A DNA stretch of 64,000 nucleotides from Catellatospora citrea (GTDB lineage Bacteria > Actinomycetota > Actinomycetes > Mycobacteriales > Micromonosporaceae). Shown here piece by piece: positions 50,558 through 58,950 of the stretch. A model generated the notes under the pieces. It made no database searches and was not told the DNA's origin. It was given only the letters and a program-made list of their open reading frames with translations. The stretch spans positions 1,302,001-1,366,000 of the forward strand of contig NZ_RAPR01000001.1 in the NCBI RefSeq assembly GCF_003610235.1. Reading direction: 5' to 3'. The position numbers were made by a program, and so were the translations under genes. Position 1 is the stretch's first letter, and every line of letters starts with the position of its first letter.

Positions 50558-51568
50558 TCAGGAAGGACCCAAGTGGCTCGCCGGATGCTGGCCGGCACTC
50601 TGGCCGGGAAGTTCACCGGTGGTGAAGTACCGGTCGAGCACGTCGATCGCGAGCTCCACAGCGATGGCCGATTCCGGTGGGAACAGCACCGTGCCGTCTT
50701 CCCTGCGCCTGACCGGTGTGATGGAGAGGCCGCCGGGCTCCCTCGTCACGACGAGCGGGTCGCCGGCGACCGGCAGGATCGTCACCAGGCTGTTCTCGCC
50801 GCCCAGGGCGACGCTGACCCGCGCTCCCACCGCCGGCACGAAGTCGACGATCCGCGGGATCTCCACCGAACTGAGGTGCAGGTGCAGCAACTGGTCGCGC
50901 AGCCGTGCCGAGGTGTGCACCGCACACTCCCCGGGTCCTCCGTGCCACACCAGCCTCGCGGCGAAACCGACCGGTGCTGCCGCCGGAGCGGGAAGCGGTT
51001 CGCCCGGTCCTCGCGGGGCGTTGACCGTCGCCGTGGAACGGGGCTCGTCATGCGGTTTGATCGACGGTCGCAGGCGGTCGGGGGTCAGCGCGTCGAGGGT
51101 GGTCTCCACGGCCCGAGCGAAAGAGCGGGACGGCGGCAACGGCTCGATCCGGTCAAGGGCGAGCCATGCCACTCCCGTCGCGATCAGAAACATCGCGAGT
51201 TCCATCGCCTTGGGCGCCAGCGGGCCCCATGCGACCGGCACCAATCGGTGCATGACCATGACGCTCAGAATGAACACCGGAAGTACCGAAGCGACCGGAC
51301 CGTACCGCCGGAACAGCTGCTTCAAGTGCAGCGTCGGCCGCGCGGCCTCGGCCCGTAGTCGCGGATCGCGCGACCGCCGAGCCCGTGCCCAATCCAACCA
51401 CCAGTTGATGTAGAACCACGCACCGACGAAAGCGAGCCACCAGGCCCCTCCCACGGCCAGCTGCGCCATGGTCCAGTCTTTCGGCAGCCACCGCTCCACA
51501 CCGCGGTATCCCAGCGCGAAAAGTGCGAAAAGCGCCAAGGCGCTGACCACTCTCCACAATCGACCCAT
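50558..51568 (-). CDS. Membrane protein with Imm1-like C-terminal domain (paralogue of the previous)
   Basis: 336 residues from ATG (MGRLWRVVSALALFALFALG), 39 bases upstream of its paralogue. Two to four membrane helices in 1-150, then a linker (residues 170-215), then the shared domain (about 220-325): LRDQLLHLHLSSVEIPRIVD, GARVSVALGGENSLVTILPV, LFPPESAIAVELAIDVLDRY, FTTGELPG. The N-terminal membrane part is not like that of the paralogue, so only the C-terminal domain is homologous. Transcribed together. Role unknown; protection against a contact-delivered toxin is one guess. Confidence 0.66.
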   Translation of the reverse strand: MGRLWRVVSALALFALFALGYRGVERWLPKDWTMAQLAVGGAWWLAFVGAWFYINWWLDWARARRSRDPRLRAEAARPTLHLKQLFRRYGPVASVLPVFILSVMVMHRLVPVAWGPLAPKAMELAMFLIATGVAWLALDRIEPLPPSRSFARAVETTLDALTPDRLRPSIKPHDEPRSTATVNAPRGPGEPLPAPAAAPVGFAARLVWHGGPGECAVHTSARLRDQLLHLHLSSVEIPRIVDFVPAVGARVSVALGGENSLVTILPVAGDPLVVTREPGGLSITPVRRREDGTVLFPPESAIAVELAIDVLDRYFTTGELPGQSAGQHPASHLGPS

Positions 51569-51633
51569 GTGACGACGCCCCCGTCATAACCGTGATCACC
51601 CAGACGGTAGCGGGAACGCGCCAGCCTGTGGCG

Positions 51634-52899
51634 TCAGAGCAGTTTCTTCTTCTTCAGGTAGCTGACCAGTTCGTCGTACGCGCCGCCCTCGTTGGCGAAC
51701 ATCGCCACGTTGCGGGCGGTGGTGAACCACGGCCCCGTGGACGGGCGCACCTCGCGCAGCGCCGCCTCGAAGTCGCGCTGCTCGATCATCCGCAGGTCGC
51801 CGCTGGTGATGGAGGCGTGCATGGCGTACTCGGTGGCGGTCTCGCACAGGTGCGCCAGGTCCGCGCCGGAGAACTGCTCCGTCGACGCGGCGAGCTTCTT
51901 CAGGTCGATGCCGGCGATGGGCCGCTGCCGCAGGTGGTACTCGATGATCGAGCGGCGGGCCGCGGCGTCCGGCGGGGCGACCAGCACGGTGCGGTCCAGC
52001 CGCCCGGGGCGGCGCAGGGCCGGGTCGACGTCCCACGGGGCGTTGGTCGCGGCGAGCACGAACACGCCCTCGTTGGCGCCCTCCATGCCGTCCAGCTCGG
52101 CCAGCAGCTGGTTGCCGAGGGTGCGCATCGCCGAGGACTTCATCTGGCTGCGCTTGTGCCCGAGCGCGTCGACCTCGTCCAGGAAGATCACGCACGGGGC
52201 GTTGCGCCGGGCCGTCTCGAAGATCTCGTGCAGGTTGCGCTCGGACTCGCCGATCCACATGTTCAGCACGTCGACCAGCGAGATCGTGGTGAACTTGGCG
52301 CCCATCTCCCCGGCGACCGCGCGGGCCAGGAACGTCTTGCCGCAGCCGGGCGGGCCGTAGAGCAGCAGGCCGCCGCGCAGGCTCTTGCCGTACAGCTCGC
52401 GCAGTTTCGGGTTCTTCATCGGCGCGAGGAATGCCAGCTCCAGGCGTTTCTTGACGTCGATCATGCCGCCGACGTCGGCGAGCCGCACGTCGCTGGTCTC
52501 CACGTCGAAGACCCGGTCGCCGTCGCCCTGCACCGCCTCGGGCTCGTCGTCGGCCGCGAAGCGCATCGGCACCGAGTCGACGAACTGCTCCTCGTACGCC
52601 TTCCAGTCCAGGTCGCCGCGCGAAGCGGCGGGCTGCCCGGTGTCCGGCTCCGACGGACCGGGCGGCGCGTCGGCAGGCGGCTGCGCGGCGGCGGGTCGGG
52701 GGCCGCCGAGGGCGCAGGCCATCAGCGCCTGCGCCTGCTCGTGCTGCGGCTGCTGCGCGAGCACCGCCGCGAGCTGCGCGATCGCCTCCCCGGACCGGTC
52801 CGCGGCGACCAGCAGCTCGGCGACGTGCAGCCGCAGCGGCACGTCGTCGGGGCGGGCGGCGACGGCCGCGAGCAGACTTTCGATCAGCGGGGAGCTCAT
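51634..52899 (-). CDS. AAA+ ATPase (Vps4/CDC48-like) with N-terminal TPR-like region
   Basis: 421 residues from ATG. Residues 1-65 look like one or two TPR-type helix pairs (PLIESLLAAVAARPDDVPLR, VAELLVAADRSGEAIAQLAA). After an acidic linker, the AAA core has Walker A GPPGCGKT (182-189), pore loop MWIG, Walker B VIFLDEVD (237-244), sensor-1 ATNAPW and Arg fingers RRPGRLDR (296-303). The C-terminus has FSGADLAHLCETATEYA and a Lys-rich tail (YLKKKKLL). As a hexamer it would unfold or remodel proteins. It is divergent from the membrane-TPR operon, with only 58 bases between. Confidence 0.88.
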   Translation of the reverse strand: MSSPLIESLLAAVAARPDDVPLRLHVAELLVAADRSGEAIAQLAAVLAQQPQHEQAQALMACALGGPRPAAAQPPADAPPGPSEPDTGQPAASRGDLDWKAYEEQFVDSVPMRFAADDEPEAVQGDGDRVFDVETSDVRLADVGGMIDVKKRLELAFLAPMKNPKLRELYGKSLRGGLLLYGPPGCGKTFLARAVAGEMGAKFTTISLVDVLNMWIGESERNLHEIFETARRNAPCVIFLDEVDALGHKRSQMKSSAMRTLGNQLLAELDGMEGANEGVFVLAATNAPWDVDPALRRPGRLDRTVLVAPPDAAARRSIIEYHLRQRPIAGIDLKKLAASTEQFSGADLAHLCETATEYAMHASITSGDLRMIEQRDFEAALREVRPSTGPWFTTARNVAMFANEGGAYDELVSYLKKKKLL

Positions 52900-52957
52900 G
52901 GCGTGCCATTATGCTGTGCCCGCCCGAACCGGCAACGCCCCTGCCCTAGGACCCCTC

Positions 52958-53182
52958 ATGAACGACGACCTGTTCCAGCCGACCATCGGCGCCCGCCCGG
53001 TGCTCGCCGTGCCGCCGTGGCGGCCCTCCTCGATCGTCTACCCGGCGTTCTTCGGCGGCCCGCTGGCCGTGACGGTGCTCGGGGTGCTCAACGCACGCCG
53101 CCTGGCGCTGGGCCGTAACCAGCAACTGGCCGTGGCCGCGGCGGGGCTGGCCGCCGTCGTCGCCCGGCTGGCCTGGCCGTGA
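52958..53182 (+). CDS. Small membrane protein, first of AAA-linked operon
   Basis: 74 residues from ATG (MNDDLFQPTIGARPVLAVPP). A hydrophilic N-terminus (FQPTIGARPVLAVPPWRPSS) is followed by two hydrophobic segments (IVYPAFFGGPLAVTVLGVLN; QLAVAAAGLAAVVARLAW). The stop overlaps the next GTG (GTGA). It may be one half of a protein split with the next gene. Family not recognised. Confidence 0.72.
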   Translation: MNDDLFQPTIGARPVLAVPPWRPSSIVYPAFFGGPLAVTVLGVLNARRLALGRNQQLAVAAAGLAAVVARLAWP

Positions 53183-53394
53183 CCGGCCTGTTCGCCGGGC
53201 AGGCCGGGGCCCGGACGCTGGGCACCCTCTTCGGGCTCGCCGTCTGGGGCGTCGTGGCCGCGACCCAGAAGAAGGCATTCCGGGCGTACGAGTACGGCGC
53301 CGGCGAACCGGCGAGCCTCTTCGGCCCCGGTCTGGCCGCCGTCATCGGCTGCGGCCTGCTGGAGAACATCCTGATCGCCGTGGTGGTGGACTGA
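53179..53394 (+). CDS. Small membrane protein, second of AAA-linked operon
   Basis: 71 residues from GTG (VTGLFAGQAGARTLGTLFGL), coupled to the previous gene by a 4-base overlap. Two hydrophobic segments, one at each end (GTLFGLAVWGVVAAT; GPGLAAVIGCGLLENILIAV), with a conserved-looking middle (KKAFRAYEYGAGEPASLFGP). The start of the next gene overlaps its stop. Together with the previous ORF it makes a contiguous four-helix protein in two frames. Confidence 0.7.
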   Translation: MTGLFAGQAGARTLGTLFGLAVWGVVAATQKKAFRAYEYGAGEPASLFGPGLAAVIGCGLLENILIAVVVD

Positions 53395-54269
53395 TGACCG
53401 AGCACGCCCACGCCCCGGCGCTGCTGCGCGCGCACGCGCTGCTGGCCGCCGACCGGCCCGAGGAGGCGCTGCGCGAGCTCGCGGTGCTGCCCGAGTCCGA
53501 CGCGATGTCGGCGCTCGTGTTCGAGCTGCGCGCGGCGGCGCTGCTCCAGCTCGAACGCTGGAGCGAGGCGGGCGACGCGGCCCGGGCCGGACTCGCCGCC
53601 GGCGGCCCCGACCCGGATCTGCTCTGCCAGCTGGGCCTGGCCGAATACCGGCTGGGCCGGCACGAGACCGCCGAGCGGGCGCTGCTCGACGGGCTCGCCA
53701 TCGCGCCGGAGGACGTCAGCCTGCTGTGCGTGTACGCCCGGCTGTGCCTGGAGCACGGGCAGCTGGACAAGGCCCGCCGCCTCGTCGACCTGGCCGCGGC
53801 GCAGCACCCCGACGCCCCGACGGTGTACGCGACCCGGGTGCAGCTCGCCCACGCGAGCGGCGACGACGCGCTCGCGCAGCGGATCAGCCGCGAGTTCGTC
53901 GCCGCGCATCCCGAGAACGCGCAGGCGCACGCCCTGCTCGGCGGCACCAGCGCGGCCCGCGGGCAGGTGCGCTCGGCGTACTCGGGGCTGCGCCAGGCGG
54001 TCGCGAACGACCCGGCGGACCGCGACTACGCGAAGGCCGCGTACGAGGCGCGGATCGCGCTGCATCCGCTGATGCTGCCGGTGCGCCCGTTCGCCCGGTT
54101 CGGCGCGGTCAAGACGTGGATCGCCGCGATCGTCGTCATCTACGGCCTGCGCGCCCTCGGGCTGTACCCGCTGGCGACGGTGGCCGCCCTGGCGTGGTTC
54201 GCGTTGTGCGTCTACTCGTGGGTCGTGCCGCCGCTGCTGCGCCGCTGGCTGCTGCGCCGCTGGCGCTGA
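53394..54269 (+). CDS. TPR protein with C-terminal membrane anchor
   Basis: 291 residues from ATG overlapping the upstream stop (TGATG). About six TPR helix pairs occupy 5-215 (PALLRAHALLAADRPEEALR, LVFELRAAALLQLERWSEAG, PDLLCQLGLAEYRLGRHETA, VSLLCVYARLCLEHGQLDKA, PTVYATRVQLAHASGDDALA, AQAHALLGGTSAARGQVRSA). Two membrane helices end the protein (WIAAIVVIYGLRALGLY; TVAALAWFALCVYSWVV). It would present a protein-binding scaffold at the membrane, possibly to the divergent AAA ATPase, whose own N-terminus is TPR-like. Confidence 0.85.
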   Translation: MTEHAHAPALLRAHALLAADRPEEALRELAVLPESDAMSALVFELRAAALLQLERWSEAGDAARAGLAAGGPDPDLLCQLGLAEYRLGRHETAERALLDGLAIAPEDVSLLCVYARLCLEHGQLDKARRLVDLAAAQHPDAPTVYATRVQLAHASGDDALAQRISREFVAAHPENAQAHALLGGTSAARGQVRSAYSGLRQAVANDPADRDYAKAAYEARIALHPLMLPVRPFARFGAVKTWIAAIVVIYGLRALGLYPLATVAALAWFALCVYSWVVPPLLRRWLLRRWR

Positions 54270-54323
54270 CCGTCGCCCCGCGCGGGGCGCGGCCGTCGGA
54301 CGGCCGTGGCATGATCTGCGGCC

Positions 54324-55337
54324 ATGCGGCTACTCGACGACGAGGCCCTGCAACGGTCCTCGGTGGTGGCGAACAACGCGATGAACCGCGAACGCGGGCT
54401 CGACGGCGTCAACAGCTACGCCCGTGACCTGGGCTTCCATCCGCTGGACCGGCTCCGGTCGCGTCTGGCGGAGCACGGTGCGGCGGCCTGGCTGGACCTG
54501 TGCTGCGGGCAGGGCCGGGCCTTGGCCCAGGCCGCCCGGCATACGCCGGACGGTCTGGAGCTGGTCGGCGTGGACCTCGTCGACCACTTCGACCCGCAGG
54601 CGACCGGAGTGGACGGTCTGACGCTCGTCACCGCCTCGGTCTCGCAGTGGCAGCCGGACCGGACGTTCGACCTGATCACCTGCGTGCACGGGCTGCACTA
54701 CGTCGGCGACAAGCTCGGCGTGCTGGCCCGCGCGCTGACCTGGCTGTCGCCGGGTGGCGTGTTCGCCGCGCACCTGGACCTGGCGAGCATCCGGCTGGCC
54801 GACGGGACACCGGCGGCGCAGCCGGTCCGGCGGCTGCTGCGCGAGGCCGGGGTCGCCTACGACGCCCGCCGCCGCATCGTCACCCGCACCGGCCCGACCG
54901 TGCTGGACCTGCCGCTGGAGTACGCCGGAGCCGACGACCGGGCCGGCCCGAACTACACCGGCCAGCCCGCCGTGGACTCCTACTACCGCCCGCTGCGCAC
55001 CGGCACCCGCCCCGACCCGGTGCCGCCGCCGCGCCGCGCGGTGGCCGTCGACGACCGGGGTGTACGCGTCGAGCACGAAGGCACGGTCTTCGAGGTCGAG
55101 TGGAACGACGTCCACCGCGCTTCGGTCTCCCGGCTCGTGGTCGAGACTGCCGACATCGACCACGTCGAACTGACCGTCGACCTCGTGTACGGCCACTACC
55201 TGACCGTCCTCGACAGCGACGTGGGGTTCGCCGCAGCCGTGGCCGAGTTCGCCCGCCGATCCGGGCGCCCCGCGCCCGACCTGTCGCGGCTGCGACCCGG
55301 GCACGACGACATCGAGCTGTGGCAGCAGGACCGCTGA
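54324..55337 (+). CDS. Class I methyltransferase fused to an extra C-terminal domain
   Basis: 337 residues from ATG (MRLLDDEALQRSSVVANNAM). SAM-binding motif I is WLDLCCGQGRALAQAA (55-70), then LVGVDLVDHF and FDLITCVHGLHYVGD, with the LSPGGVFAAHLDLA turn. Residues 235-337 form a separate part: RAVAVDDRGVRVEHEGTVFE, VEWNDVHRASVSRLVVETAD, YGHYLTVLDSDVGFAAAVAE, DLSRLRPGHDDIELWQQDR. The V-x-W-x-D-V and IELW patterns match a small beta-rich domain found by itself in many actinomycete genomes. The target of methylation is unknown. Confidence 0.82.
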   Translation: MRLLDDEALQRSSVVANNAMNRERGLDGVNSYARDLGFHPLDRLRSRLAEHGAAAWLDLCCGQGRALAQAARHTPDGLELVGVDLVDHFDPQATGVDGLTLVTASVSQWQPDRTFDLITCVHGLHYVGDKLGVLARALTWLSPGGVFAAHLDLASIRLADGTPAAQPVRRLLREAGVAYDARRRIVTRTGPTVLDLPLEYAGADDRAGPNYTGQPAVDSYYRPLRTGTRPDPVPPPRRAVAVDDRGVRVEHEGTVFEVEWNDVHRASVSRLVVETADIDHVELTVDLVYGHYLTVLDSDVGFAAAVAEFARRSGRPAPDLSRLRPGHDDIELWQQDR

Positions 55338-55423
55338 CCCCGCCCGGCGCGGCGACACGGCCCGGTCCACCGACACGCGATTGGCCGTGCCGCCGCCGAC
55401 GACGGCCAGGTTAAGGTGCCGGT

Positions 55424-56227
55424 ATGCGGATAAGGATCATCGACGCGTTCACCGACCGGCCGTTCGGCGGCAACCCGGCCGGCGTCGTCGTGCTCGACGC
55501 GGACACGTTCCCGGACGAGACGTGGATGCAGCGCGTCGCGGCCGAGATGAACCTGGCCGAGACCGCATTCGCGCACCCGCGCGGCGGACAGGACTGGGCG
55601 CTGCGCTGGTTCACGCCGCTGTGCGAGGTGAACCTGTGCGGCCACGCCACCCTGGCCATGGCCCACGCCCTGGTCGAGGACAAGCTGATCGGCGACGTGG
55701 TCGCGTTCGACAGCCGCAGCGGGATCCTGACCACCGCCGTCGCCGAGGACGGGGACATCACCCTGGACTTCCCGGTGTCGCCGCTGACCCCCGTCGAGCC
55801 GGCCGGGGTCGCCGAGGCGCTGGGCGCACCGGTGGTCGCCGCGTACGAGACCGGCCCCGCGCTGGGCGACCTGCTCGTCGAGCTCGCCGACGAGCAGACG
55901 GTCCGCAGCCTGCGACCGGACCTGGGCCGGGTCGCCGCGCTGGCCACCCGTGGGGTCATCGTGACGGCGGCCGCCGACGACCCGGCGTCGGGATACGACT
56001 TCGTGTCGCGGTTCTTCGGCCCGGCCGTCGGCGTTCCGGAGGACCCGGTGACCGGCAGCGCCCACACCGCGCTCGCGCCGCTGTGGGCAGCGCGGCTGGG
56101 CCGCGACGAGCTGGTCGGGCTGCAGGCCTCGGCCCGGTCCGGGCTGGTCCGCACGGCACTGCGCGGCGACCGCGTCGAACTGACCGGCCGCGCCGTCACC
56201 GTCCTCGACGGCACCCTGCACGCCTGA
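55424..56227 (+). CDS. PhzF-family isomerase/epimerase
   Basis: 267 residues from ATG (MRIRIIDAFTDRPFGGNPAG). The PhzF signature FGGNPAGVVV, catalytic Glu46 (EMNLAETAF), CGHATLAMAHAL, and a second-half DPVTGSAHTALAPLW are present. The fold is the diaminopimelate-epimerase-like double barrel. It would catalyse a suprafacial hydrogen shift or isomerisation on a small acid; the true substrate is unknown because there are no phenazine genes here. Confidence 0.9.
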   Translation: MRIRIIDAFTDRPFGGNPAGVVVLDADTFPDETWMQRVAAEMNLAETAFAHPRGGQDWALRWFTPLCEVNLCGHATLAMAHALVEDKLIGDVVAFDSRSGILTTAVAEDGDITLDFPVSPLTPVEPAGVAEALGAPVVAAYETGPALGDLLVELADEQTVRSLRPDLGRVAALATRGVIVTAAADDPASGYDFVSRFFGPAVGVPEDPVTGSAHTALAPLWAARLGRDELVGLQASARSGLVRTALRGDRVELTGRAVTVLDGTLHA

Positions 56228-56262
56228 TCAGCCCACCACGCCCAGGTCGTGGTTCACCGCCG

Positions 56263-56919
56263 TCACCGAGCCGTGCGCAGGCGGGCCTTCTCGCGGACCT
56301 TCTCGGGCAGGGCGTCGGCGGCCAGCAGCTGCGGCAGCAACTCGGGTTCCAGGGTCAGCGCGCGGAAGGTCAGTGCCACCGTCACGTCGTGGTCGGGGCG
56401 GTGCAGCACGGTGACCGGGTCGCCCTGCCGCACCCGGCCGGGCACGACCACGCGCAGGTATGCCCCCGGCAGCGCGCGCTGTGTGAACGTCTTGATCCAG
56501 CCCTGCTCGCGCATCTGGTCGGCGAACGTGCGGCACGGGATGCGCGGCAGCGCCACCTCCAGCACCGCCTCGTCGCCGACCTGCCAGCGCTCGCCGATGC
56601 GCGCCCCGTTCACGTCGATGCCGGACGTGGTCAGGTTCTCCCCGAACATGCCGCCGGGGATCTCCCGCCCCAGCTCCGCCGCCCAGCCGTCGAGATCCTC
56701 CCGGGCGTACGCGTACACGGCCTGGTCGTCGCCGCCGTGGTGGCGCTGGTCGCAGATCTCGTCACCGACCACGCCGCTGCCCAGCCCGCCCTCCTTCGGC
56801 CCCGGCGCGCGCAGTTCGACCTGCCCGGCGACCGGGTGCTTGTCGATCGCGGTGACGCCGACGTCGGCGGCGTCGCAGTGCCGCGCCTTGCCCAGGTTCA
56901 CGGAGAGTACGGTGCCCAT
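56263..56919 (-). CDS. MOSC-domain protein (YiiM-like)
   Basis: 218 residues from ATG (MGTVLSVNLGKARHCDAADV). MOSC landmarks: the binding site GPKEGGLGSGVVGDEICDQR, HHGGDDQAVYAYAREDLDGW, and PGGMFGENLTTSGIDVNGAR, with a Cys in ALPRIPCRTFA that is the molybdenum-binding Cys of relatives. A C-terminal 3-helix extension (LLPQLLAADALPEKVREKAR) is typical of YiiM. YiiM-like proteins reduce N-hydroxylated compounds. It stands alone between convergent and divergent neighbours. Confidence 0.9.
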   Translation of the reverse strand: MGTVLSVNLGKARHCDAADVGVTAIDKHPVAGQVELRAPGPKEGGLGSGVVGDEICDQRHHGGDDQAVYAYAREDLDGWAAELGREIPGGMFGENLTTSGIDVNGARIGERWQVGDEAVLEVALPRIPCRTFADQMREQGWIKTFTQRALPGAYLRVVVPGRVRQGDPVTVLHRPDHDVTVALTFRALTLEPELLPQLLAADALPEKVREKARLRTAR

Positions 56920-56971
56920 CCGGCCAGCCTAGTGGGCCTGGCCCGGACGGCCACCGAGTATCGTCCCCGCC

Positions 56972-57445
56972 ATGATCCGCCCCGCTGTGCCGGCCGACGT
57001 CCCGGTGCTCATCGACCTGATCCGCGAGCTGGCCGAGTACGAGAAGGCCCCGCAGGAGGCCAAGGCGACACCCGCGCAGCTGCACGAGGCGCTGTTCGGC
57101 CCGTACCCGGCGGCGTTCGCGCACCTGGCCGTCGACGACGAGACCGGCGAGCCGGTCGGCATGGCGATGTGGTTCCTGAACTTCTCCACCTGGCACGGCG
57201 TGCACGGCATCTACCTGGAGGACCTGTACGTGCGCCCGGCGGCCCGCGGCCGGGGCCACGGCAAGGCCCTGCTGCGCGAACTGGCCCGCATCTGCCGCGA
57301 GCGCGGCTACACCCGCCTGCAGTGGTGGGTCCTGAACTGGAACACTCCCGCGATCGACTTCTACCGCTCGATCGGCGCCAAGCCGATGGACGACTGGACC
57401 GTGTACCGGGTCACCGGCGACGCCCTGGCCACCCTGTCCGAATGA
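56972..57445 (+). CDS. GNAT N-acetyltransferase (diamine-type)
   Basis: 157 residues from ATG (MIRPAVPADVPVLIDLIREL). GNAT fold: IRPAVPADVPVLIDLIRELA, then MAMWFLNFSTWHGVHGIYLE, LYVRPAARGRGHGKALLREL with the R-G-x-G-x-G/A acetyl-CoA site, and WWVLNWNTPAIDFYRSIGAK. The YEKAP segment and the NWN-x-PAI are found in spermidine/spermine- and thialysine-type acetyltransferases. It would acetylate a small amine in the cytosol. Confidence 0.91.
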   Translation: MIRPAVPADVPVLIDLIRELAEYEKAPQEAKATPAQLHEALFGPYPAAFAHLAVDDETGEPVGMAMWFLNFSTWHGVHGIYLEDLYVRPAARGRGHGKALLRELARICRERGYTRLQWWVLNWNTPAIDFYRSIGAKPMDDWTVYRVTGDALATLSE

Positions 57446-57489
57446 CCAGGAGGTTTGACTGACGGCGGCCGATGCCGAAGGCTTCCCCC

Positions 57490-58917
57490 ATGCTTGATCC
57501 GGGGACGACGCTCGGCGGCCGGTACACCCTCAAGACGCTGATCGCCCGCGGTGGCATGGGCGAGGTGTGGAACGCCGAGGACACGGTGCTGGCCCGCCGG
57601 GTGGCGGTGAAGGTGCTGCTGCCGAACCTGGCCGCCGACCCCGGTTTCGCCGCCCGGTTCCGGGCCGAGGCGCAGGCGATGGCGGCGCTCAGCGATCCGG
57701 GCATCGTCGAGATCTACGACTACGGCCAGGCCGACGGCATCGCGTACCTGGTGATGCAGTTCGTCGAGGGCGAGTCGCTGCTGTCGCTGGTGCGCCGGGT
57801 CGGCCCGCTGGAGCCCGCCCGGGCGATGCGGCTGCTGGCCCAGGCGGCCGACGCCATTCACGCCGCGCACCTGCAGGGCATCGTGCACCGTGACGTGAAA
57901 CCGGCGAACCTGCTGCTGCGCCCGGACGGGCGGCTGGCGCTGACCGACTTCGGCATCGCCCGGATCGTCGCCGCCGACCGGCTCACCGCCGCCGGCGAGA
58001 TCTTCGGCACCGCGTCCTATCTGGCCCCGGAACAGGTGACCGGCGCGGACATCGGCCCGGCGACCGACGTGTACGCCCTGGGGGTGGTCGCCTACGAGAT
58101 GCTGACGCAGCGCCGGCCGTTCACCGGGGAGTCGCCGTTCGCGGTGGCGATCCAGCATGTGAACGAGCCGCCCCCGGAACTGCCGAACAGCGTGCCGGCA
58201 CCGGTGCGGACGCTGGTCATGCGGGCGCTGGCCAAAGACCCGGCGCAGCGGTGGCCCAGCGCGGCCGCCCTGAGTGCGGCGGCCTCGGCAGCGGTCACCG
58301 CATCGGAGATCTCGGCCCCGGCGCGTACGCGGGAGGGGTCGGGGTCCGCGCGTCCCGCGGCCGCGCAGGGACCGGTCGCCGCGTCCGGGCGTCGGCGGCT
58401 GGTGCTGGCCGGTGCAGCGGCAGGGTTGGCGCTGGTGGCGATCATCGGGTTCGTGCTGTCGCGGGGCGGTGCTGAGGACACGCCGTCGCAGGGTTCGGCG
58501 GCGTCGCCGCCGGCGGCCGTGTCCGGCAGTGCCGTTCCCGGGGTGACGGCGTCGGCGAGACCGCTGCTGGGCGGCACTCCGACCCGCCTTGCGTCACCGG
58601 CCGCGACCGCGGGGACCGGGCCGTCGCCGGCCCCGGCGAACTCGCCCGCACCCGACCCGGCCGAACCTTCCGACCCCGCCGCGCCGCCGAGCCCCGCGTC
58701 CACGAGCCGGACCGTGCCGGGCATGTTCAGCTGGCGGGAGGTCGAGGCCAAGGATGCGCTGCAGCGCCTCGGCCTGGTGGCGCACATCGAGTACCGGTCG
58801 ACACTCGACGAGTGCCATGTCCTGGAGCAGTCACCCGCGGGTGGCACCGTCGTGGCAGCCGGGTCGACCGTCGACGTGGTGGTCGGCAAACCCACCGGAG
58901 TCTGCAAGGCCACCTGA
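57490..58917 (+). CDS. Ser/Thr protein kinase with a PASTA domain
   Basis: 475 residues from ATG MLDPGTTLGGRYTL (GAAGG upstream; another ATG lies 18 bases before). Kinase 8-265: GRGGMGEV-type loop, Lys41 (VAVKVLL), catalytic loop HRDVKPANLLL (133-143), DFG153 and APE (YLAPEQVTG). One membrane helix (303-324) and a long Pro/Ala/Ser linker precede a single PASTA domain (407-470) with two Cys. PknB-like membrane kinase that senses muropeptides or glycopeptides. The linker is unusually rich in Pro. Confidence 0.94.
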   Translation: MLDPGTTLGGRYTLKTLIARGGMGEVWNAEDTVLARRVAVKVLLPNLAADPGFAARFRAEAQAMAALSDPGIVEIYDYGQADGIAYLVMQFVEGESLLSLVRRVGPLEPARAMRLLAQAADAIHAAHLQGIVHRDVKPANLLLRPDGRLALTDFGIARIVAADRLTAAGEIFGTASYLAPEQVTGADIGPATDVYALGVVAYEMLTQRRPFTGESPFAVAIQHVNEPPPELPNSVPAPVRTLVMRALAKDPAQRWPSAAALSAAASAAVTASEISAPARTREGSGSARPAAAQGPVAASGRRRLVLAGAAAGLALVAIIGFVLSRGGAEDTPSQGSAASPPAAVSGSAVPGVTASARPLLGGTPTRLASPAATAGTGPSPAPANSPAPDPAEPSDPAAPPSPASTSRTVPGMFSWREVEAKDALQRLGLVAHIEYRSTLDECHVLEQSPAGGTVVAAGSTVDVVVGKPTGVCKAT

Positions 58918-58950
58918 TCCGCTTGTCAGCAAACCGCCCCGCCGGTCGGC

